Assembly: GCA_963814985.1 (NCBI GenBank)
Contig: CAWFFV010000058.1
Coordinates: 62,001-126,000, forward strand
Direction: 5' to 3'
Length of the DNA stretch: 64,000 nt
Source: CAWFFV01 sp963814985
GTDB taxonomy: Bacteria; Chloroflexota; Ktedonobacteria; Ktedonobacterales; Ktedonobacteraceae
A program made the translations under genes and the position numbers. Position 1 is the first letter of the stretch, and each line of letters begins with the position of its first letter. Positions 17,193-25,498 of this stretch are shown here, in pieces. The notes beneath the pieces are model-generated. The model did not search any database. It was not told where the DNA came from and saw nothing but the letters and a program-made list of their open reading frames with translations.

Positions 17193-18578
17193 CATGGGCA
17201 CAGAGTCCACCTGCGCTATTGCTGTGGTTGGTTCCAGGATCATAGGCATACCATACCTGGGTCGCAATGTTATCAGTGGGTGCAACTTCATGTGATAGCC
17301 GGGTGCGAGTCGTGGTGTGTAGTGCTGGAGTATCGTTACCAGTAGCAGTTTGGCCTCTAATTGTGCAAAGGGCATGCCGATGCAGATGCGCGGCCCACCC
17401 CCAAATGGGAAGTAGGACCACGCGGGTACCGGCTGCCCGTTGACCGGGTCCCAACGTTCAGGTCGAAATACTGTGGGATCACCCCAGATATCGGGAAGGC
17501 GATGAATAACCCATTGGCTAAACGTCAAGAAAGTCCCTGCGGGAAAGTGATAGCCATCCAGATCAAAAGACTCAGTTGCACGTCGTCCCTGGTTCCACGC
17601 GGGTGGATAGAGTCGCATCAATTCGTTCAGCACCCATTCTGTGTAGGGCAAGTTGGGGATATCGTCAACTGTTGCTGTACAAGTGCCCAATACATTCTGT
17701 ATTTCGGCCAGTAACTTCTTGCATTCCGTGGGATGCTGTGAGAGAAGATAAAATGTCCAGGTCAGCGCATTGGTAGTGGTTTCATGTCCGGCAGCAACAA
17801 AGGTCATAATGTGGTCACGGATCTGCGTATCGGTGAGCTTGCTTGTCTCATCCCCTTCATCCTGTGCCGCCAGGAGCATAGAAAGCACATCGCCCATGTC
17901 ATGTCCATCAGCGCGTCGTTGTGCAATTAAGCGATAGATGAATGTATCGATTCTTTGCTTTGCTGTTGTACGCCTGCCATATGCCGTAAATGGCAGATTG
18001 ATACGCAAGCCCAACAGGCCCTCCAGTAGCCCGACTGGATTGCCGATCATCTCGCTAAAAGCATGACCCAGTTCATCAACTTCTCTGGCAAGGTCAACGT
18101 GAAAGAGGCATCTGGCAACGATGCGGAGTGTTAATTCTTGCATGGCATGTGCCATATCAAGTTTTTGGCCTGCATGCCAGGTTTCCAATAGTTCGCAGGT
18201 ATGCTGTGTCATGACTGTTGCGTAGCCTTCGACCCGTTTCTTGTGAAAGGCTGGTTGTACCATACGGCGCTGCTGACGATGGGTGTCACCATCAATGGTG
18301 AGGAGACCGTCGCCAATGAGTTCACACAAATTTTTGGCAATCTCGCGGTTAGTAAAGTTGCGTGGATTCTCCGTTAGAATGTAGCGTACATATTCTGGTC
18401 GGAAGAGGGTTACGATGGGGGTAGTTCCCGCGTATATAGTTGCCATATTCCCATAGGTTTGTTGCAGGCGTTGTAAGTAGCCAAGCTGGTCACGCCGAAA
18501 ATCCAGGAGGTTACCAACAATTGGTAACGGCCTGGGACCAGATGGGAGTGTTGCTTTTTGTTGTGTTGTCATTGGCAT
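17187..18578 (-). CDS. Cytochrome P450 monooxygenase
   Basis: This 463-residue protein has the full P450 signature set: the I-helix oxygen-binding AGHETT (263-268), K-helix ELMR (319-322), the FRPERW meander motif, and the heme loop PFGGGPRICIG (391-401) with Cys399 as the iron ligand. The proline-rich LPSGPRPLPIVGN start resembles CYP102-like/CYP4-like bacterial P450s. No membrane anchor is visible, so it is probably soluble. It would hydroxylate a lipid or terpenoid-like substrate with a separate ferredoxin/reductase, which is not encoded here. Confidence 0.92.
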   Translation of the reverse strand: MPMTTQQKATLPSGPRPLPIVGNLLDFRRDQLGYLQRLQQTYGNMATIYAGTTPIVTLFRPEYVRYILTENPRNFTNREIAKNLCELIGDGLLTIDGDTHRQQRRMVQPAFHKKRVEGYATVMTQHTCELLETWHAGQKLDMAHAMQELTLRIVARCLFHVDLAREVDELGHAFSEMIGNPVGLLEGLLGLRINLPFTAYGRRTTAKQRIDTFIYRLIAQRRADGHDMGDVLSMLLAAQDEGDETSKLTDTQIRDHIMTFVAAGHETTTNALTWTFYLLSQHPTECKKLLAEIQNVLGTCTATVDDIPNLPYTEWVLNELMRLYPPAWNQGRRATESFDLDGYHFPAGTFLTFSQWVIHRLPDIWGDPTVFRPERWDPVNGQPVPAWSYFPFGGGPRICIGMPFAQLEAKLLLVTILQHYTPRLAPGYHMKLHPLITLRPRYGMPMILEPTTAIAQVDSVPML

Positions 18579-18691
18579 TATTTCTCTCAGTGTGCTCTGT
18601 GATGTTCAGCCTATCACCAGTATCATACCGCATAATGTCTGCAAATGTGTAGATGATAGATGGGATTTCTGTAATTATGGCTCATCTGATT

Positions 18692-19420
18692 TTACTGTTG
18701 CAGTAAGAGCAGTCTGAATAGGGGATTGTAGCTGGTATCGCAGTGACTACAGGAGACGGCCTGCGAATATCTCCTGCTTCTGGGGTATTTCTTACCACAA
18801 TTTGGGCATTCATACAGGTAGCGAATAGGGCGGCGTGCGCGGCGCATTTGCTCCCGTCGTACACTCTCTTCATGCAAGAGGGCACGTAAATCCTCCACAT
18901 CGTACCCTGTGATCGCGGCTTCATCTACGGCAATAGAATCGTAACCATGGTGATGGTGACGGCGTGGTGTGCCATTGACCCGGTCGGTCAGGTGAATCAG
19001 TTCATGGGCAATCGTGACCTCTATTGACCTGGGTTGCATATCTGGCTCAATAAAGATGAGATGGCGATGTTTTGGTTCTTGCTCTATGGATGAGGATGAT
19101 TTGTATCCTGGTGATGCGAGGGAAGCCGGGACGTAGCAATAGCAGCCGAGTACCATAAGATTGAGACGCTTACCAGTCCAGTGCATATACTCATGACGAT
19201 CCTGTGTTATTGCCAGCCGCTTCAATTCGTGCGCTGGTAGTTGCAATTTTTGCCAGTAATGTGTCAACCATCGCTTTATCGTCGCCTGATCACCGTGAAT
19301 AATGGGATCGGCTTGTGGTGGTGGTGGAGCAGGTGCTCTAGGATAGGTAGGAGACATGGGCGCTCTATTACTCCCGGTGAGCAACCATTCATCGGGTTGC
19401 TCTCTAGCTAGACGACTCAT
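18692..19420 (-). CDS. SprT-like zinc metalloprotease-fold protein
   Basis: This 242-residue protein has a Pro-rich N-terminal 40 residues. HELIH (139-143) in VTIAHELIHLTD gives the zincin motif, with a third ligand possible in the GTPRRHHHHGYD region. A C-terminal zinc ribbon (CPNCGKKYP...CSHC, about 204-226) is as in SprT/Spartan proteins. SprT-like proteins are linked to DNA-protein crosslink repair, but bacterial members are mostly untested. It lies alone. Confidence 0.75.
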   Translation of the reverse strand: MSRLAREQPDEWLLTGSNRAPMSPTYPRAPAPPPPQADPIIHGDQATIKRWLTHYWQKLQLPAHELKRLAITQDRHEYMHWTGKRLNLMVLGCYCYVPASLASPGYKSSSSIEQEPKHRHLIFIEPDMQPRSIEVTIAHELIHLTDRVNGTPRRHHHHGYDSIAVDEAAITGYDVEDLRALLHEESVRREQMRRARRPIRYLYECPNCGKKYPRSRRYSQAVSCSHCDTSYNPLFRLLLLQQ

Positions 19421-19608
19421 GTATTTGGGAAGATGCTCTTCCCGTTGTGATGAGTGACGGTTGATGGGTGGCTCATCACTTCTTCAGTATATCAATCGGC
19501 TGAAGTTGTTGCAAGGGTTTTAATTTGGACGCCAAAAATTCGATTACTTGCTAAAAGAGAGAGCTTTCAGCAATAATTTGCGAAACATGATTTTGGCGCA
19601 TTTATGTA

Positions 19609-19637
19609 TTGACTATCGAATAATTTATTGCTAAGAT
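19609..19637 (+). promoter_or_regulatory. Promoter of the VWA/tubulin-like operon
   Basis: TTGACT (19609-19614), 17-nt spacer, TAAGAT (19632-19637), about 80 nt before the VWA start in an AT-rich stretch. Confidence 0.6.
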
Positions 19638-19715
19638 TATATTGTTATTTTTAGTCTAATATATGTCTTTAGTAAGTATGAATGGCGTCCTTCATAATTC
19701 TCTCAAGGAGTCTCT

Positions 19716-22370
19716 ATGAACAGTTTTTTATATAGGATACAATCTGGAGTTTCCCGGAGTAAGGTTTGTATGCTCGCCTGTGCCATTATATTTGGTATAT
19801 TAATAAATATAGCTATAACTATATTTATTAATAAAGGCACTATTTATGCCTCTAACATATTAAAAAATCAACACCTTAATAATACGCTTTATACTGATAC
19901 AGTGATCATAATGGACAACGTAGATCAAATTCGCACGCACGACCCAAATGGCGATCGCTTTACTGCAGCTCAACTCTATGTTAATCTCGCGCCTGTGGGG
20001 GATCGCCTTGGTCTGGTCGAAATTACTAGTTCACCTACTCCAAAGAAGATTCTTGATCTTCAGGATATGAACAGCCAGGGGAAAGCGCTTGTCAATCAGA
20101 AGTTGGGCAGTTTCGGACCCGTGGACACACATCCAACAGCTTATTTTACACCAGCCCTTCAGGCGGCAAAAGATATTTTGCAGCAGGGAAGTGATCGGAA
20201 CAATCGGAAATACGTTGTGATTGTTACCGATGTGGTCGCCTTATCGGGAGACAAAGAGCAATGTGCAAGCTCCCCGGATCAATATCATAACTGGTTTTGC
20301 GAGGCAGGTAACCTGGAGCAACAGGGGATAACCGTAATCTTGCTAGGCTTTAGCAAGCCTGGTAGCGAAGATGCCTTGAAACCAACAAGTGATTATATTA
20401 ACGCTCATGGTGGAACTGTTTTACCGGTTGCCGATGGGGCCGATCTGGCACAGCGTCTGGCTCAAACATATACAGAACTGTTAACAAGTACTCACCCTAA
20501 CATTTTTCTCGCCAAATTCAGTGGTACGCCAGATACGCTTACTATTGGCGCTGAAGATAAGCTCACCAACATAACATTTGTGGGATTAGGACCTGTTGGC
20601 ACCTCAGTGGTCGATGTACAGACGCCTGCAAATGAACATGTTGCGGGTAGGAACGACGATAACTATACTACTGTCACAGGGAAAGGATATTGGCTCGAAA
20701 CTGTCGGAGGAGGAAACATTGTTGGTGACTGGCATCTCAAAGCAGGAAATACTGCCCCTGCACAAATGTTAGTGATCGGCATCTCGGAGGGAGAATTCGA
20801 TCTGCTCAATCCTGCTCCAGCCCGCCCTGATAGTCAAGTTGGGGTCCGCTATGTAGCCCCAGGAGAACCTGTGGTGTTGCGTGCAAGGGTTACGAAAGCG
20901 GACAATACACCACCCGTGGGAATCGTATTTACGGCCAATCCTGGTAGCGGGAATGCCAGCCCATTCTCCTCCGATACGCTTCCTGTGACGACGCTTCCAG
21001 ATAGCCAGGAAGCAGATATGAGTGCCATTCTTCAGCCATCCTCTACAGATTACATTACGGTAGGGCTGGGCAAGCCATTAACAGCGGGCAATGGCTACTT
21101 CCTGAAAACATATCCAATCCAGGTACAGACTGCACTGACGAATAGGGGAGTGCAACTCACCGTACCAGCATCGACTCTTCTCCCAATTGGAGGCGGTGTG
21201 CAAATCAGTGCAGGGGGGACACAGAGCGACAAACAGCAATCACTTGCCATCTTTGCGCGAGAGGCCACGGACTCTAGCGCTAATGGTATAGGCTGGACTG
21301 TAGTTGCGAATGGTACGGGCAATACTACTATCTCAGGTAATTTCGCACCATCACGTGGATGTGGGACCGTCTATAAGGTGATTGCACTGGAAGAGGTAAG
21401 TGGCGTATTGCCAAATCAAGGGCAATATGATTATCTGGCCTATGATCTGAGACAATATACTGCCACTATCGAACAGAGTACGACCGCGACGGCTAAGCTC
21501 TCATCAGATCCCTATATCGAATGGTTACCTAACCAGGCAACCTGGAATCTCAAATTTTCAACAACTGTTTGCACTCCACAAACGATCAGCCTGGATGTGA
21601 AGCTCCAGGGAAAGAATGGCTTTACTTCCCCGGCTGCCACAATCCAGAGTGGGTCCGATACGTTCATGCTTCCTGGCAACACTCAAAATATCACGGTTCC
21701 ACCTATCAGTAGCTCTATTGGTGGGTGTCCTATCAGTCTATTGGAGGACCGCACGGCAACTTTGCGCCTCATCCCACATACTGATGTGAAAGCAGGCAAC
21801 ACATTTTTCCAGCAGGGTGCAGGATGGGACCAGACCGTAACATGCCCATCGACTCTTACCAACGCGCGACGCTACCCTTTGGAAGCATTCTTGCTGCTTG
21901 GTCTACTTAGCGTCTTGATATTCCGTTTAGTGCAGCTTCCCATATTGTGGTTTGTGCCACCGCCTCATATCGTTGGTGAGGTAGAGGTTCAAATCGATGC
22001 GCCGAGCCTGGTGACGCAGGGAGGTTCATCAACCCCATCAAGTAGTGTGTTACAGCCTATCACATTTCGTGTGCCGTATCGTGTACCAGTACATGGTGGG
22101 ACATGGTACCTGGAGCGCCGTATATCAGGCACCGAAGTGCTTTATGTCTTTGAGACACATGAATCTGCGCTCGCTGTACTCGCTTTTTCTATCATGCAAG
22201 ATGATGCAGGACATCATGTAGGAGTTAACGCAAGCAAACATGCAACAGGGTCAAACCTGCCAGAATTTCAGACGGGTCAATCCGTGGGTCAGGACCCGGT
22301 TATCTGTGAAGGTGAAGCCATTATTGTTGGGAAGGATCTCATTTATCCTCACCTGAAAGTGTCTCTCTGA
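19716..22370 (+). CDS. Membrane-anchored VWA-like protein with large ectodomain
   Basis: An 884-residue protein. An N-terminal membrane helix (about 18-40) is followed by a VWA-like domain (about 55-260) with THDPNGDRFTAAQLYVNL, GDRLGLVEI, YVVIVTDV and GITVILLGF in VWA order. The usual metal-site DxSxS is replaced by DNVDQ, so metal-dependent binding may be lost. Beta-sandwich extracytoplasmic domains fill about 270-720, then a second helix (EAFLLLGLLSVLIFRLVQL) and a C-terminal cytoplasmic beta domain of about 130 residues. AAGGAG precedes the ATG. It is the first gene of a five-gene unit, and its cytoplasmic tail could contact the tubulin-like partners. Confidence 0.75.
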   Translation: MNSFLYRIQSGVSRSKVCMLACAIIFGILINIAITIFINKGTIYASNILKNQHLNNTLYTDTVIIMDNVDQIRTHDPNGDRFTAAQLYVNLAPVGDRLGLVEITSSPTPKKILDLQDMNSQGKALVNQKLGSFGPVDTHPTAYFTPALQAAKDILQQGSDRNNRKYVVIVTDVVALSGDKEQCASSPDQYHNWFCEAGNLEQQGITVILLGFSKPGSEDALKPTSDYINAHGGTVLPVADGADLAQRLAQTYTELLTSTHPNIFLAKFSGTPDTLTIGAEDKLTNITFVGLGPVGTSVVDVQTPANEHVAGRNDDNYTTVTGKGYWLETVGGGNIVGDWHLKAGNTAPAQMLVIGISEGEFDLLNPAPARPDSQVGVRYVAPGEPVVLRARVTKADNTPPVGIVFTANPGSGNASPFSSDTLPVTTLPDSQEADMSAILQPSSTDYITVGLGKPLTAGNGYFLKTYPIQVQTALTNRGVQLTVPASTLLPIGGGVQISAGGTQSDKQQSLAIFAREATDSSANGIGWTVVANGTGNTTISGNFAPSRGCGTVYKVIALEEVSGVLPNQGQYDYLAYDLRQYTATIEQSTTATAKLSSDPYIEWLPNQATWNLKFSTTVCTPQTISLDVKLQGKNGFTSPAATIQSGSDTFMLPGNTQNITVPPISSSIGGCPISLLEDRTATLRLIPHTDVKAGNTFFQQGAGWDQTVTCPSTLTNARRYPLEAFLLLGLLSVLIFRLVQLPILWFVPPPHIVGEVEVQIDAPSLVTQGGSSTPSSSVLQPITFRVPYRVPVHGGTWYLERRISGTEVLYVFETHESALAVLAFSIMQDDAGHHVGVNASKHATGSNLPEFQTGQSVGQDPVICEGEAIIVGKDLIYPHLKVSL

Positions 22371-22470
22371 CAAGTCAATGGCAAGCTGTCCATTATTATG
22401 ATTTTATCTAAATTTATCAGATCAGTATGCTGGCTCCATACGAAGCGTTTGTTGAAAGAGAGTTTGCTCT

Positions 22471-25400
22471 ATGGCATTACAGCAGCCTCGTAAGATCCGC
22501 CGAACGATGTTTATCGGATTAGGTGGCACTGGCAATGAAGTGATCCGTCGTGTAAAACAAGAGATGCTTGGACATAAATATGACCTACCTCTTTTCCAAT
22601 ACCTCGTACTTGACACAGTGGCCTTTGACGAAAAGCCAGGAATGCCCCCTTTGATGCGTCTGCGCAATGGGGAGGAATATCTGTATATTGGAGGCTATAA
22701 TCCCAATGATGTGCTGAAGAATATTGGTAATTGGCCTGTTATTGCTCGTTGGTGGGGCAATCGTACACGTACAAATCTGGTGGCCGTTGATGAGGGGGCG
22801 GGTCAGATGCGCTCTGTTGGGCGCATGGGCTTCTTCTACCATTTTAACACTATTCAAGTCCAACTCCGGCGCATGATACAGGAGATTACCAGTACCAGCA
22901 ACCGCGAGAATGCAATGCTTAGTAACTATGATGTATCCGCCAATGACCCAATTATCTATATTGTTTTCTCGCTCTGTGGTGGGACTGGGAGTAGTTTGTT
23001 CTTTGATGTCGCTTATGCTATTCGGCACTTGTTGAATGCTGGCGGCCTGAAACCAACAATCGTGGGTATCACCATGCTACCCGGCCCTTATATCCAGGCT
23101 ATTAGCTCGATTCCTCAACAGGAGCGTATCCAGGCGAATAGCTATGCTGCTCTGATGGAGATGGAACGCCTGCATAACATGGCTCTTGGTCTGGAGCCAA
23201 GACCCAATGGGAAGGATATCTGGTCGGTCCAATACGCTACAAACTTCCGTGTTGATTCAGCAGAATTGCCCTTCGAGTATATCTATCTGATTGATGATAC
23301 GACGGTTAATGGTGAGAAACATAAGCGTGATCGCATCTATAATGCTTTAGGGAAGGCCATCTTCTGGCTCTCAGGACCATCAACGGCTACACACTTCTGG
23401 GAACGTGCTAAGAATCTTAATAGTAAAACCGTTGCAAGCGGAGGTATTCCAGATGCTACGGGACGTAAACGGCTGTCTCCCTATAGCTCACTTGGTGTTA
23501 GCACTGTCAAGCTCGACTGGCAATTTGAGCGTTTACAACATGAACTAGAAAATAAGTTTATCGAGTGCATCCGCAAGATGGAGGCGACCAGGCCTGGCCT
23601 TCCCAACTATTTGAACAGTACGAATAGTCTGGTCGAAGAGGTGAGCGGAGAGGCTACAGGAGTGAATCCGTTTCCGCCCACAAAGGCCCTCCAGGCCTCA
23701 AACACTTTAAAAGATCTGGCGGCGGTCGATGAAATGCTAACGCGGCATACGGAGAAATATCAGGCAGCGCTCAATAGCATCGCGCGTTCCTCGCTGTGGC
23801 AATACAAAAAAAAGGAATGCAAAGAGACTTGTATCGTCGAGATAGATAAGCATATTCAATCTTCTCTATGTATACGTGGTCCTGTTGCGGCAGTGAGGGA
23901 ACTGGAGATGATCCGGGAACGCCTGATGACGCTCATCACAGGTCTGGATGAAATGAGCCAGAAGGCCAAATTACGGAAAGCGGAACTTGATGACGAGTAT
24001 ACTCGTAACTCATCCGTGGCCCAACCAAATAGTCTCCTCGAGCAGACATTCGCAAACTTTGTAAACTTTGCCAAGCGTTTGTACCTTTTTAAGCAGTTTA
24101 GACGTGCATCTACGTCACGAGAATTGACCACTCTGGCACGGCAACAGGCGAGGAAACGCTACGAGTGGTATCAAGCAAGCTTCAACATTGTGATCTATAG
24201 CGATATTGTCAAGACGATTTTAGAGCCATTGATTGCTCATGTTGACAGGCAGAAGGCCACTTGCGAGGGGGTAGATCGTGAGTTAGAGGCTCTCTACGAT
24301 GCGAACAAAGAAGCGCACCGTATCAACAGTCTACTCACGGCCCAACATCATATTGATCGCATTCGTCCTCATCTCTCTGAAAAAGACCAGGTGAGCGAAG
24401 CAATCAAGTCAGGCCGACTAAAAGTAGACCAGAAATTAGAGGCAATCTTAAAGGGGGCCTTCTCTACCTGGCCCAAACCCGGTGGGGACGCTATGGCCGA
24501 ACTCAAGCCTGTGCTTTCTTCCGTCGTCATGGACACTCTAAAAATCATTGAAGGAGAAGAGCACCTGGCAAAGCGCCTATGTGGAGCAGATACCACTATT
24601 GTCAGGCAACGTAAAGCCTTCTTAGAGGGAGCGGAGTGTATGTGGAACTTCGCCAAGGATGTTTCCCAGAATATCCTCTCACATCTTGAGCCAATAGAGC
24701 TGGTAGGTTATGGGATCGAGGGGCATCAGGGCATTACGACTCCTGATCTAACACCCGTTCTCGATGATCTGCTCAAAAATCAGTCTGCACGGCCAGATAC
24801 CATATCGACCGATATCGGTGATGAATTAGTCTTACTGAAAACCTCGCATGGCCTACCCATTTCTGCCATACGCACTATTAACGAGCTGCAGCATGCCTAT
24901 CAAGTCATGAACACCGTGCGTGGAGCACCCTACCTGCATATTGACTATGCTGATCAGGTGCGTGCGGGGTATGGGCCCCTTGCTAATGTTGCATGGACAT
25001 ATCGAGAACTGATGAAGATATGGTACGATGAGGCTGATAATCTTGACTATAGCAATCCCAAACTGGCGAACGAGGCACGCACGGTGCTAACGAAGTATGA
25101 GAGTGTGCTACAGAGCAAGGGTATATACACAGGTGGTACCATCGATGTTATGGACGAAAAGGATTCGTTCTTTGATCTCGTTGATGAGTTGCGATGGGCT
25201 ATTCGGCCCCTGAATCAAACCCCTGCGGTCGCTCAAGCACTGATGAAATTTGCCGACCTGGAAGATATCTTGCACGCTCAAGGGTGGATCAAAATAGAAC
25301 CCACTTATGGTGAACGCTTCAATCCCAGCCTTCACAGCGCACTCAACAGGAGGGCCGAGCCAAATATGCCGCCTGGTCGTGTGATAGAGGTACACCGACC

Positions 25401-25482
25401 GGGATATATCCGTCACCAGTCAAATAACAACAATATTACTAGGACACAGATTCGTTTAGCCCTGGTCGATGTGAGTAGCTAG
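22471..25482 (+). CDS. Tubulin/FtsZ-like GTPase (Tubulin_2 type)
   Basis: This 1,003-residue protein has the nucleotide-binding GLGGTG at residues 16-21, GAGQMRSVGR (109-118) and the tubulin signature CGGTGSS (169-175) in FSLCGGTGSSLFFD. These define the divergent Tubulin_2/FtsZ-like group rather than cell-division FtsZ. The remaining roughly 750 residues are long, charged helices (about 380-700) and a C-terminal mixed region, far longer than FtsZ. It probably binds GTP and assembles, or acts as a switch, at the membrane. It begins 100 nt after the VWA gene and ends 16 nt before a second, related gene. Confidence 0.8.
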   Translation: MALQQPRKIRRTMFIGLGGTGNEVIRRVKQEMLGHKYDLPLFQYLVLDTVAFDEKPGMPPLMRLRNGEEYLYIGGYNPNDVLKNIGNWPVIARWWGNRTRTNLVAVDEGAGQMRSVGRMGFFYHFNTIQVQLRRMIQEITSTSNRENAMLSNYDVSANDPIIYIVFSLCGGTGSSLFFDVAYAIRHLLNAGGLKPTIVGITMLPGPYIQAISSIPQQERIQANSYAALMEMERLHNMALGLEPRPNGKDIWSVQYATNFRVDSAELPFEYIYLIDDTTVNGEKHKRDRIYNALGKAIFWLSGPSTATHFWERAKNLNSKTVASGGIPDATGRKRLSPYSSLGVSTVKLDWQFERLQHELENKFIECIRKMEATRPGLPNYLNSTNSLVEEVSGEATGVNPFPPTKALQASNTLKDLAAVDEMLTRHTEKYQAALNSIARSSLWQYKKKECKETCIVEIDKHIQSSLCIRGPVAAVRELEMIRERLMTLITGLDEMSQKAKLRKAELDDEYTRNSSVAQPNSLLEQTFANFVNFAKRLYLFKQFRRASTSRELTTLARQQARKRYEWYQASFNIVIYSDIVKTILEPLIAHVDRQKATCEGVDRELEALYDANKEAHRINSLLTAQHHIDRIRPHLSEKDQVSEAIKSGRLKVDQKLEAILKGAFSTWPKPGGDAMAELKPVLSSVVMDTLKIIEGEEHLAKRLCGADTTIVRQRKAFLEGAECMWNFAKDVSQNILSHLEPIELVGYGIEGHQGITTPDLTPVLDDLLKNQSARPDTISTDIGDELVLLKTSHGLPISAIRTINELQHAYQVMNTVRGAPYLHIDYADQVRAGYGPLANVAWTYRELMKIWYDEADNLDYSNPKLANEARTVLTKYESVLQSKGIYTGGTIDVMDEKDSFFDLVDELRWAIRPLNQTPAVAQALMKFADLEDILHAQGWIKIEPTYGERFNPSLHSALNRRAEPNMPPGRVIEVHRPGYIRHQSNNNNITRTQIRLALVDVSS

Positions 25483-25498
25483 CGAGCGGAGTTGAGCG

